NCBI RefSeq assembly: GCF_003574085.1
Contig: NZ_QWKZ01000006.1
Location: forward strand, 1 to 45,396
DNA length: 45,396 bases
Direction of reading: 5' to 3'
From: Meiothermus luteus
GTDB taxonomy: Bacteria > Deinococcota > Deinococci > Deinococcales > Thermaceae
Both the position numbers and the translations under genes were made by a program. The notes below the pieces were generated by a model. That model made no database searches. It was not told where the DNA came from and saw only the letters and a list, made by a program, of their open reading frames with translations. Positions 7,607 through 15,155 of the stretch are shown piece by piece. The stretch's first letter is position 1, and each line of letters begins with the position of its first letter.

Positions 7607-7906
7607 CTAGACCACCAAGGGGTCGTCGAAGTCCGTGTACTTGTCCTGGCCGTGGACGCGCAGGCACTTTTCGCGGCCACCCACAAGGGTGTAGATGCGC
7701 AGGCTGTCCTTGTCGGGTTCCATAATTCTGAGCAGCTTGGCCTCCATTTCCTCGAGCTGGGCCCGCGTCACCCGACACTCAAACACCGACATCTGTACCC
7801 GCTGGCCGTAGTTCTTGCACACCTTGGCCACCCGGGCCAGCCGGGCCTGGCCGTCTTCCGAGGTGACGTTTACGTCGTAGGTGACTAGAATATCCATCCG
7901 CTCCAT
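7607..7906 (-). CDS. cas2: CRISPR adaptation protein Cas2
   Basis: 99 aa, the usual Cas2 size. The ferredoxin-like fold starts MDILVTYDV, with the metal-binding Asp in the first strand, and ends FDDPLVV as many I-C Cas2 proteins do. Cas2 dimers bridge two Cas1 dimers in the spacer integrase. GGGGAGG precedes the ATG at 7906; a second ATG three codons later is possible. It lies two bases after the cas1 stop and is the last gene of the operon, next to the CRISPR leader. Confidence 0.97.
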   Translation of the reverse strand: MERMDILVTYDVNVTSEDGQARLARVAKVCKNYGQRVQMSVFECRVTRAQLEEMEAKLLRIMEPDKDSLRIYTLVGGREKCLRVHGQDKYTDFDDPLVV

Positions 7907-7908
7907 GC

Positions 7909-8928
7909 CTACCTCCCCACAAAGGGCGAGTACTCGGGCAGGTCGCCCCGCAGATACCGTGCCAAAAGCCTAGCCTGGATGTGTGGTAAAAGCCCCACCG
8001 GTACGGGTTCCTTGAACAGGGGGTGCTGCACCGTTTCCTGGCGGCGGCCCTGGAAGGCCGTGATCACCACCTTGCGGCCTTCCTCGTTCAGCAGCACCGC
8101 GCCGCCGGGGCGCTCCTCAAAGTGCTTGGGGGAGAGCTGTTTGCGGTTCAGCAGCGAAAGCGCTAGGCGGTCGGCCCACCAGGCCCGGAACTCCTCGAGC
8201 AAGTCCAGCGCCAGGGCATTACGCCCAGGCCGCAGGGCGTGCAGGAAACCCGCCTGAGGGTCGAGGCCCACCCCTTCCAAAGCAGCGGTGCACTGGGTGG
8301 TGAGTAGGGCGTATATGAAACCCAGCAGCGCGTTTACAGGGTCGCGCGGGGGGCGTTTGTTGCGCCCATCAAAGCGGAACTCACCCGAAAGCAAAAGGTC
8401 GCCAAAGGCGGCAAAGTAGGCGCTGGCGGCCTGGCCTTCCAAGCCCCGTACCTCGTCTACCGTGCGGGCCTGGGGCAGCATTCGCAAAGCAGCCTCGTGC
8501 TCGGCCAGCGCGGCGCTCAGGGCCTCGGTTTCGCCCCGCTCGCGTACCGCCCGCTGGAGCACCAGGCGGCTGTTTTTGAGCTTGCTCTCTACAAAGCGCA
8601 GGGCCAGGTACAAAGCGCTCGAGGGGTGGTCAAGCGCACGGTACTGCGCCCGCCGCAGCAACACATTGCCCGAAACCGGCCCCGAAAGCCGCCCCTGAAA
8701 GCGGCCCGACTCCGTGAACCAGGCAACCTCGAGGCCCTCCTCGGCACAGCGGTGAAGCAAAAAAGGCGAGATGAGCACGTTGCCAAACATCACCAATCCG
8801 CCCAAGTGATGCAGGGGCACGTTCCTGAGCGTTACCTCCTCGTGCTGGATGCGCAGGGTGTCGCCCTCGAGGCGCAGATACACCCCTTGGGTCTGCACGT
8901 AGAGGGTGTTCAGAAGCTCGGTGGTCAT
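7909..8928 (-). CDS. cas1: CRISPR integrase Cas1
   Basis: 339 aa spacer integrase. The N-terminal beta domain begins [14 protein letters not shown]. The catalytic helical domain has the expected metal ligands: Glu164 in LEGQ, His230 in GFLHAL and Asp242/Glu245 in ALDLLEEF. I use the ATG at 8928, which overlaps the cas4 stop as ATGA; an upstream in-frame start would run far into cas4 and is not needed. It is followed by cas2 and then the array, the normal adaptation module of type I-C. Confidence 0.98.
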   Translation of the reverse strand: MTTELLNTLYVQTQGVYLRLEGDTLRIQHEEVTLRNVPLHHLGGLVMFGNVLISPFLLHRCAEEGLEVAWFTESGRFQGRLSGPVSGNVLLRRAQYRALDHPSSALYLALRFVESKLKNSRLVLQRAVRERGETEALSAALAEHEAALRMLPQARTVDEVRGLEGQAASAYFAAFGDLLLSGEFRFDGRNKRPPRDPVNALLGFIYALLTTQCTAALEGVGLDPQAGFLHALRPGRNALALDLLEEFRAWWADRLALSLLNRKQLSPKHFEERPGGAVLLNEEGRKVVITAFQGRRQETVQHPLFKEPVPVGLLPHIQARLLARYLRGDLPEYSPFVGR

Positions 8929-9620
8929 GGTTGCTGGGCCTGCCACTCTAGCAGCGCTTGGGGCACGTGGGGCATGCAAACAGAGATGAGCGAGCAGTGC
9001 CGGCAGCGCTCATCGGCGGCAGGTGGGGGCAGGCGGTCTTGCTGCAACAGCTTGCGCAGCGCGCTGATGGTGGCCAGCGTAGCGGCGCGCAGCTCGAGGG
9101 TAAAGCGCACCTCGCGGCGGCGCTGGCTGGTTCTGCTGAAAAGGGCCCCCTCCGGCACGCTCAGGCCAAACATCTCCTCCAGACACAAAGCCTGGGCGCA
9201 AAGCTGCACCTCGGCGGCCTGGCGGGCCAGCTCCTTGGGCCAGCGCCTGCCCACCTTGTACTCCACCGGATAGGGCACCCCCTCTAGGTTACCGGCAAAG
9301 CCGGTATGGCCTACGGCCACCCCCTCCACAAACTCCACCACGTCGGCTCGGCCCACTAGCCCCAGCCGCTCCGACCACAGGGGCAAAGCCCGCTCAATCC
9401 GAACCCCCTCGCGCAACAGCCCTTCGGGGATGTCGGCCTGCTCGTGGGCGCGCGCGCCGCGCAGGGTGTACTCGTTGTCCTCCCACTCGCCTTCCAGCAG
9501 AATCAGCGCGGCCCGGCGGGGGCAGTAGGTGTACTGGGCCAGGGCGCTGATGGGCAGGGGCTCGCCCTCGGCGGGGGCCGTGAGGGCTGTTTGGGGCAGA
9601 AGGCCGTCCAGGTCGTCCAT
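8925..9620 (-). CDS. cas4: Cas4 nuclease with an in-frame palindromic insertion
   Basis: 231 aa RecB-like nuclease that trims prespacers and helps set PAM orientation during adaptation. Fe-S ligands are Cys33 (YTYCPRR) and the C-terminal cluster Cys206, Cys209, Cys215. Nuclease motifs are GRAD (Asp93) and VEYK (Glu120, Lys122). Residues 102-115 ([14 protein letters not shown]) are a 14-aa insertion between those two motifs, encoded by a 42-bp element with a 9-bp duplicated flank. The same element recurs after cas2. The frame is kept, but the insert lies close to the active site, so activity may be altered. The ATG at 9620 has GGGAGG upstream and follows the RelE-effector stop with no gap. Confidence 0.95.
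   Translation of the reverse strand: MDDLDGLLPQTALTAPAEGEPLPISALAQYTYCPRRAALILLEGEWEDNEYTLRGARAHEQADIPEGLLREGVRIERALPLWSERLGLVGRADVVEFVEGVAVGHTGFAGNLEGVPYPVEYKVGRRWPKELARQAAEVQLCAQALCLEEMFGLSVPEGALFSRTSQRRREVRFTLELRAATLATISALRKLLQQDRLPPPAADERCRHCSLISVCMPHVPQALLEWQAQQP
9276..9326 (-). repeat. Palindromic element inserted in the cas4 reading frame, copy 1
   Basis: CACCCCCTC occurs at 9276-9284 and again at 9318-9326, flanking ACCGGC-AAA-GCCGGT in an imperfect palindrome with outer TAGG/CCTA. The unit is 42 bp, so the frame is preserved. Removing it restores a contiguous [13 protein letters not shown] in Cas4. Confidence 0.8.
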
Positions 9621-10676
9621 CTAACCCTCCCAGGGGGTGAAGTCTTTTTCGTTGTAATCACGCCAATAAAAGCCTTCCCGGCACAGCCGGTCGTACACCG
9701 GGCCGTGGCGGGTGAGGGCGAAGACGTAGAGCCCCCCGTCCTTTTCGGCGTAAAAAACCCGCTCGTCGGTCTTGCCCTTGGGAAAGCCCAGCGCATCGCC
9801 CCCGCCGCTTTTGAGCTCGCTGTTGGCGGCGCGGTTGGGCAGGCGCAGGCGCTGCAAGAGTTTGCGGTAGCGCTCCTGGGCGGTGGGCTCCAGCTTCTGC
9901 CAGGTTTCTAAGGCCTTTGGGGCCAGGTAAATGGGCACGCTTTGGGCTTGCTCGAGCTCGCCCCGGAAAGCCTCGAGGTAGGCGTCTCCCAGAGGGGATA
10001 GCCCCACATACACCTGCCCGTCTAGCTCGAAGTCCTCGAGTAAAACCTGGGCATCTTCCGGCAGCAGCGCGGCCCGGGGGGCTACCTCGGCCTTGGGGCG
10101 AACACCCTCGCCCTCGGTCAGCCAGTCAAAAAAGTCGGCGTACCAGACAAACAGGCTACTATCCCAACCAAAAGGCGAAGGCGGCAAGGTCACGATCTCG
10201 CCAAACTTCTCGTGGATGTAGCAGACCGGCACCTTGAACACCAAGCCCAGGGCGGTGGCGTAGGCAATCTCGGCCTTGAAGCCCCCGGTGGCATTGATGA
10301 TCACCTCTTTTTGCGCCCGCGCGGCCTTGCGTATCTCGCCAGCCAGGGTGCGCACAAAGTTTTTCAGGCCGTAGTCCACAAAGCCCTGGGCCTCGTAGGC
10401 CAGCCCAGGAATGCGAACCCGGCGGCAAGGCACCCCCTGCTGCTGCCAGTACTGCTCCAGAAGCTCCGCCGCCCGCGCTCCCTCGAAGGTATCGCTGTGC
10501 AGCAACACGATTTCGTCGCCCGCTTGCAAAACGCACAAAAGCGAGTTGGTCTCGGCGCTGGCCTTTTTGGGGTCGTGCTTCAGGTACTCTAAAATCTCCC
10601 CGTCCTGCACCAGGCCATCGCGGCGGGCGTTCAAAAGCAGGCTGGTGCCTACGGTAGTGAGGATGACGGTGCTTAT
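9621..10676 (-). CDS. CARF-wHTH-RelE effector (Cami1-like mRNA interferase), apparent ATA start
   Basis: Predicted cyclic-oligoadenylate-activated ribosome-dependent RNase. The CARF domain shows the first strand and TVGTSLL loop (residues 8-14) and the second ligand motif NATGGFKAE (128-136), as in APE2256-type CARFs. A winged-helix-like stretch follows (LPEDAQVLLEDF...VYVGLSPLG). The last 105 residues resemble RelE: IYLAPKALETWQKL, then the strands RVFYAEKDGGLYVFALTRHGPVYDRL. Cami1 (CARF-RelE) is the known precedent. The conserved N terminus is encoded only if translation starts at ATA 10676, which overlaps the preceding stop (ATAA) and follows a perfect GGAGGT. The first standard start is TTG 10634, which would remove the CARF ligand loop. 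An unrelated C-terminal domain is the alternative. Confidence 0.75.
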   Translation of the reverse strand: MSTVILTTVGTSLLLNARRDGLVQDGEILEYLKHDPKKASAETNSLLCVLQAGDEIVLLHSDTFEGARAAELLEQYWQQQGVPCRRVRIPGLAYEAQGFVDYGLKNFVRTLAGEIRKAARAQKEVIINATGGFKAEIAYATALGLVFKVPVCYIHEKFGEIVTLPPSPFGWDSSLFVWYADFFDWLTEGEGVRPKAEVAPRAALLPEDAQVLLEDFELDGQVYVGLSPLGDAYLEAFRGELEQAQSVPIYLAPKALETWQKLEPTAQERYRKLLQRLRLPNRAANSELKSGGGDALGFPKGKTDERVFYAEKDGGLYVFALTRHGPVYDRLCREGFYWRDYNEKDFTPWEG

Positions 10677-11848
10677 AAGACCTCCGGAAGCTCGAGGCCC
10701 ATCTGAGCCACGGTAGTACTAAGCTGTTTTAGTGCATCTCGAACCTTTGCAGTTACGGTTTCAAAGCTGCTGTTATCTGGGGTGAATTCGCCTTCCTCTG
10801 AAGGGAAACCACGCCAGTGCATCATCTGGTCACGCAGTGACTTCAGTTGGTCATAGCTAATTTTCAGTGGCTCGTTTTCTTGTTGCTTCAAGAAGCTATT
10901 TAGTGAGAACTTGCATTCTACAGAATCGGGCCAGATTTTCATGTTAGACTTCCATCGAGCGAAAAGATATATCCACTCTTTTGCAAGCCCAACTGCCTTT
11001 TCGTAATGCTGATGCTGAATGTACCAGTCTATTTGGGCATAGATTGCTTGAAGCTGTTTTTTATCAGGGTCTCCCTTTGTGAAGGCCAGGGGGGTAAGCT
11101 GATTAACGATTTGGTCACCAAGAATTTCCATTGGCCCGTTGAGACGCAAGCGTAATGCTTCCAATGCTTCTATAGCATTTTTGGCCTCATTACCAGCTCT
11201 AACAGGATCGTGGAGTTGCATAGAGAGCGAGAAGTTACTCAGCGGTTGGAAAAAAGTTCCGTAGCTTGAATCTAACCGTGCAAGTTCCGCCAGCTTTTGC
11301 GGATAACCTGTTTCCAGAAAGCGATTGGTAGCACTTGCCCAGTCCAGCATAGTTACGAATGGAGTAAGGTCGAATATCGGCGTGGTACCGTCTGCACCCT
11401 TTGCCTCCTGAGCACCGTATAGCACATGCAGCAGTTTCACTCGCTTCGCAGCCTGCAAAAAAATTATCGCCAGAAAAGCCAACATGCCTAGCGAGCGAAA
11501 ACCGTGTGTTATGTCCAAAATTACTTCCGAGTCAGGTTGCAGGTTATTCGTAAGAGCGTTGTAAATATCCCAAAACTCATCGGCGCTCTTTCCATCCGGT
11601 ATGGAAACCAACTCCTGGTCTCTTCCGCTTAGTACATTTCTAATTCCATCACTGCGTTCTTGTTGGGCTTTTTCTGTAGCAAGAAGCAAAAACTTTGCAT
11701 CGGGAAACCATTTTGCAAACGCTTCTTGTATCAGGGTGGTTTTTACCTGATCCTTATCGCCCCAGCCATACTGGGTCTCTTCGTAGATGTATTTTCTCTC
11801 GTCCTTGTCCCACCGGCCTAATCCAAGGATAGACACAACTACCTTCAT
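10673..11848 (-). CDS. CARF-HEPN RNase, DxTHG-motif Csx1/Csx2-type effector
   Basis: 391 aa. The CARF domain (about residues 1-170) carries the DITHGF motif at 112-117 that defines the DxTHG/TM1812 group. The C-terminal HEPN domain has R338-x4-H343 (RDQMMH), the RNase catalytic motif. Cas10-made cyclic oligoadenylate would bind CARF and switch on collateral RNA cleavage. The ATG at 11848 overlaps the cmr6 stop as ATGA; a GTG two codons upstream is less likely. Base composition is clearly lower in GC than in the flanking cas genes, and the change runs into the 3' part of cmr6. This suggests recent replacement by recombination. Confidence 0.88.
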   Translation of the reverse strand: MKVVVSILGLGRWDKDERKYIYEETQYGWGDKDQVKTTLIQEAFAKWFPDAKFLLLATEKAQQERSDGIRNVLSGRDQELVSIPDGKSADEFWDIYNALTNNLQPDSEVILDITHGFRSLGMLAFLAIIFLQAAKRVKLLHVLYGAQEAKGADGTTPIFDLTPFVTMLDWASATNRFLETGYPQKLAELARLDSSYGTFFQPLSNFSLSMQLHDPVRAGNEAKNAIEALEALRLRLNGPMEILGDQIVNQLTPLAFTKGDPDKKQLQAIYAQIDWYIQHQHYEKAVGLAKEWIYLFARWKSNMKIWPDSVECKFSLNSFLKQQENEPLKISYDQLKSLRDQMMHWRGFPSEEGEFTPDNSSFETVTAKVRDALKQLSTTVAQMGLELPEVL

Positions 11849-12852
11849 TTGCACCCACCTTTTATATCTTTCAGCAGCTTATCGATTAGTTTTGTGTACT
11901 CCTTGTCCTCTTTCCACAAATTTTTTGACACGAGTTGTTGCTTTAGACGCTCGAGTGTAGGTTTCCGTATGCCTGGAGGCACATCCCCGAGCTGCCTGGC
12001 AATCTGAATAGCTTTATTTGCAGAGCCTGAGTTTTGAATTTTTTCAATCTCTGAGGTTAGGCTTTCCAGTAGTTTTGCTGATTCTTCTCTTTCTCGTGCT
12101 TCCTCCTCCGCCGACTTCCCAAACTCGCATGCAAAATACCCATACCCCGCATTGGTCTTTCCTCCCAAGCCCAGGTGCTCCAGCGCCCAGGCCAGCACCT
12201 CGGCAGCCTTGTAGGGCCAGCCCTGGGCGTCTTGGGCGGGGCAGGTGATGGGAAGATAGAACTTCACCCCAGGCCGCACCGAAAGGAAGGCCACTGGGTT
12301 GGGGTCGTCGAAGTCGGTGGGCCAGACCGCGCCCTTTTTGCCGTAGTACTCGGGGTGGTGTACGGTAATCACATCCAGTTGGAAGGGCTGGGCGCTGTTT
12401 GGATCCAACCAGCCGTCCCAGTAGACCAGGTAGGCCGCGTTGCCCGGGGTTTTGCCTTTGGGGTCTGGCCCCTCGCCCAGCAATACGGCTTTTTCCTTTT
12501 CGGACAGGCCAAAGTGCTCGGCGGCCCGGCGCAGTAGCCCCTTGAGGGCGCTGCCCGGCAGGTAGGGCACCCCGTAGGTGTGGTGGATGGCCAGGCCGTT
12601 TTCGATGGGGCTGGCATTCCCTAGGCCAATGGCCAGGGGGGTTTTGGTGGTGGCCTCGAGCCAAACCGCGTCTTTCAGGCTCTCCCGCCAGCGCTCAAAG
12701 GCCTTCTGGTACATCTCGGGCACCTGGCTCTGGGCGATGTGATTCAGCAACTCCTTGGCCGCAGAATGGTCGTCGTCATGCTGCCTCAGGTAGCGCTGCA
12801 AGGCCAGCCCGGCGTGGGCGGGTGGGGGAAGATCAAGTCTACTGGCCCGCAT
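11845..12852 (-). CDS. cmr6: Type III-B RAMP protein Cmr6
   Basis: 335 aa Cas7-like RAMP subunit of the Cmr complex. Family motifs are GLGNASPIENGLAIHHTYG, PYLPGSALKGLLR and the glycine-rich loop GLGGKTNAGYG. In the complex Cmr6 caps the backbone near the crRNA 3' end together with Cmr1. The C-terminal about 90 residues are Lys/Glu rich, helical, and encoded by noticeably AT-richer DNA than the first 240 residues. They extend past the usual RAMP fold. The start overlaps the cmr5 end by 14 bp. Confidence 0.95.
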   Translation of the reverse strand: MRASRLDLPPPAHAGLALQRYLRQHDDDHSAAKELLNHIAQSQVPEMYQKAFERWRESLKDAVWLEATTKTPLAIGLGNASPIENGLAIHHTYGVPYLPGSALKGLLRRAAEHFGLSEKEKAVLLGEGPDPKGKTPGNAAYLVYWDGWLDPNSAQPFQLDVITVHHPEYYGKKGAVWPTDFDDPNPVAFLSVRPGVKFYLPITCPAQDAQGWPYKAAEVLAWALEHLGLGGKTNAGYGYFACEFGKSAEEEAREREESAKLLESLTSEIEKIQNSGSANKAIQIARQLGDVPPGIRKPTLERLKQQLVSKNLWKEDKEYTKLIDKLLKDIKGGCK

Positions 12853-13231
12853 CGCGGCCCCCCGTGTGTACGCCTAGCACGCTGGCGGCGAAGCGCTTGA
12901 AGTAGACCCAGGCCGAAAGCACGCGGCGGGTATGGTGCATGTAGCCGATGGCGTCGGCCCCTTGCACGGTCTCAAGGGCATTTTTAGCTCCCAGGATTGC
13001 CGCCACGTGCTCGAGCAGCTTCTGATGCGCCCTAGCCCGGTGGCCCTCTCCCGAGGCCTTGTCAGCGCTAAACGCCAACGCCTGGCACAGCCCGCTCTGC
13101 CGCACCAGGATGGGGAAGTTGTGGCAGAGGCCGCCGTAGATGTTCTTGACCTCGGCATCTTCGTTCTCGAGGCTCCGCACGAGCTCGAGGGCCTTTTTCA
13201 TATCCTGCTGAGCACGGGTCACAAGGCTCAT
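12839..13231 (-). CDS. cmr5: Type III-B small subunit Cmr5
   Basis: 130 aa all-helical protein, the size and position expected for Cmr5. The N terminus MSLVTRAQQDMKKALELV and the central GLCHNFPILVRQSGLCQALAF stretch are typical of the family. Cmr5 forms the minor filament of the Cmr complex and contacts the target RNA. It overlaps cmr4 by an ATGA and cmr6 by 14 bp, so the Cmr subunits are tightly coupled. Confidence 0.93.
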   Translation of the reverse strand: MSLVTRAQQDMKKALELVRSLENEDAEVKNIYGGLCHNFPILVRQSGLCQALAFSADKASGEGHRARAHQKLLEHVAAILGAKNALETVQGADAIGYMHHTRRVLSAWVYFKRFAASVLGVHTGGRDAGQ

Positions 13232-14022
13232 GCTCCACCCCCCAGCCGCCGCAACAAGCCCCGCCCCACGCTGGCCTGCCCGCCGAGCTGGAGGTAGGGC
13301 CGGTTGAGTTCCTCAAAGCCGCTTGTGCCGATGGCGAAGCTCGAGAACACGGTCTCCGCCGGGATGGCCTCCTCGTACCAAAGCCCGCCCCTAACCACGG
13401 TTTTGGAATCCGAATCCAGCTTGACCCGGGCAATAATCTCCATGCCCATCTCGCAGAAATAGCTGAACACATCGTTGGAAACCAGAGCGAAGCGGGACTG
13501 GAAGTAGCTGACCTCGTCCCCAAAGACCAGGCGGCCCAGCTCTTCGGCCAGGTTGTTGGCCGCATCCGGCTTGGCGGTGAGGTCGATATCCTCGAGGATG
13601 ACCTGATTGTTGTGGACAATCTGGGAGTTCTGCGGAAGTAGGGCAGTGTTCTGCTCTGGCGTGGGAAAGGGCGATTGCAAGCCAAAGAGCCCCAGGGCCT
13701 TTAGGTCGCGATTAAGGCGTTCCAGCACCAGCGGACACGTAATAAAGGCAAAGGTGCCCGCATACGAGCGCACCGGCAGGAAGAGCACCCGGGCATCGGT
13801 GAGGGTAAGCTCGGCAGCGTTTTCCAGCGAGCCAAAGACCTTGTTGGCTTCTTGATCCTCGCGCCCATCGCGTAGCACCCCCTTCAGGCTGCTGGCCGGA
13901 ATCACCGGGAAGCCCGTAGCCGCCTCGCGGGCTACCGGAAGGTCAATCACGCTGCTAGAGTCCTGCCCCGTGCCCGGGTGCACGGGTGTAAGGGCCTGCC
14001 AGAAAATCAGTTTTGCTTGCAT
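13228..14022 (-). CDS. cmr4: Type III-B backbone subunit Cmr4
   Basis: 264 aa Cas7-family RAMP. The N terminus FWQALTPVHPGTGQ and the motif PVIPASSLKGVLRD are diagnostic of Cmr4. Repeated Cmr4 subunits hold the crRNA and cut target RNA at 6-nt intervals. The conserved Asp expected in the thumb/loop region for RNA cleavage is probably in the SVIDLPVAREAATG stretch near residue 30. I start at ATG 14022; a GTG six codons upstream is possible. The cmr3 end overlaps by 16 bp. Confidence 0.96.
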   Translation of the reverse strand: MQAKLIFWQALTPVHPGTGQDSSSVIDLPVAREAATGFPVIPASSLKGVLRDGREDQEANKVFGSLENAAELTLTDARVLFLPVRSYAGTFAFITCPLVLERLNRDLKALGLFGLQSPFPTPEQNTALLPQNSQIVHNNQVILEDIDLTAKPDAANNLAEELGRLVFGDEVSYFQSRFALVSNDVFSYFCEMGMEIIARVKLDSDSKTVVRGGLWYEEAIPAETVFSSFAIGTSGFEELNRPYLQLGGQASVGRGLLRRLGGGA

Positions 14023-15155
14023 GGTTGCCACACCCCCCACAGTGCAAGGCCAAAGCCGTCCTTGCGGTCTTGTTCGTTGTCGCTTACGGGCCTAAGCCAG
14101 CTTTTCAAAAGGTCGGCGGGGTTGCCGTCCTCTACCTCGAAAAAGTACACGCTGCCCGCCGGCACCATCCAGCGCACCGCCTTGGGCCGGTTTTCCCGCA
14201 GATTCCAGCCGCTCACCGGCTCGCGCCGCCCCACGGCTGCGGACACCAGCTTTAGCTTCACCTTGCTCAGGCCGCGGGGCAGGTGAAGCTCGCCCGAGCC
14301 CGACTTCTCAATCCAGCCGGGTTTCCAGCCGCCTTCGAACAGGGCCGGAGTAGCCAGCACCAGCCGCACCCTGGCGCCCTTGCCTAAACTGGCAAATCGC
14401 TTCTTGATGGATTCTGGGCAGTCGAACCAGTAATCCGATAGGCTCTCCTTCACCTCCACCGCCACCGGACGCCGCTCGCCCCCCAGGTGGCCAATGGGGG
14501 CCGGTGTTTCACCGTTGGGCAACGAAAGGCGCACCCGCAGGCTGGCAGGCCGGTAGTCCTCGGGGCTTTTGCCCATCTCCAAGGGCCGATAGGCCACGCT
14601 AAAGAGTTGCCCTTCCCGGGCCTTGCCCTTTTGCGGGTCCATGGCCACGTGCACCCGGGTCTCGGTGGGGAGGCCCTGGATTTTTTCGGGCTCGAGGGTC
14701 TCTCCCAAAAGCCAGCGCTCCATGTCCCGCGTCGTCCAAAAGTTGTAGCCGCTCTCAGGCTTGATGTCTTGGGTGACCTCGAGGGGCAATATTCCTTCCG
14801 GTAGGTCGCAGCCCGCGCCCTCGGGCGGGGTGCAGGGCTGGAGCTTCATCACCCGTAGCTTATCGCCATCCTTGTAAATCACCGCGTCCCGCGGGGCCGG
14901 CAGCAGAACCTCGTTTCCTCTGGCTAAAAGAGGCCCACAAATCTGTAGCCCATGAAGGTTCTTAAGCTGCTCGTGGCCAAAACCCTTGCCCGTGGCCAGG
15001 CCAATCTGGGTACGCACAAAGCCGGCCAGGGTGCTGGGCAGGGGCAAGGGCAGGCTGCGGGCAGCGGTCTCGCTGCCGTCGGCGGCGCTGAAGGGCCGGC
15101 CATCGCGGAAGAGCAGGGGGCTCAGGGCGTGGATTTCAAGCACCCGTTCCGGCAT
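14007..15155 (-). CDS. cmr3: Type III-B Cas5-family subunit Cmr3
   Basis: 382 aa. The Cmr3 hallmark PLLFRDGRPF is at residues 13-22, followed by LPLPLPSTLAGFVRTQIG. A glycine-rich C-terminal motif (RKDGFGLALWGVW) fits the RAMP fold. Cmr3 is the Cas5-like subunit that, with Cas10, grips the 8-nt 5' tag of the crRNA. GGAGGAAG lies before the ATG at 15155, which overlaps the cas10 end by 20 bp. Confidence 0.96.
   Translation of the reverse strand: MPERVLEIHALSPLLFRDGRPFSAADGSETAARSLPLPLPSTLAGFVRTQIGLATGKGFGHEQLKNLHGLQICGPLLARGNEVLLPAPRDAVIYKDGDKLRVMKLQPCTPPEGAGCDLPEGILPLEVTQDIKPESGYNFWTTRDMERWLLGETLEPEKIQGLPTETRVHVAMDPQKGKAREGQLFSVAYRPLEMGKSPEDYRPASLRVRLSLPNGETPAPIGHLGGERRPVAVEVKESLSDYWFDCPESIKKRFASLGKGARVRLVLATPALFEGGWKPGWIEKSGSGELHLPRGLSKVKLKLVSAAVGRREPVSGWNLRENRPKAVRWMVPAGSVYFFEVEDGNPADLLKSWLRPVSDNEQDRKDGFGLALWGVWQPCKQN

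Noticed and set aside
9621-10634. TTG at 10634 as start of the CARF-RelE gene
   Set aside because: It has no ribosome site and would delete the conserved TVGTSLL strand-loop encoded just upstream in the same frame.
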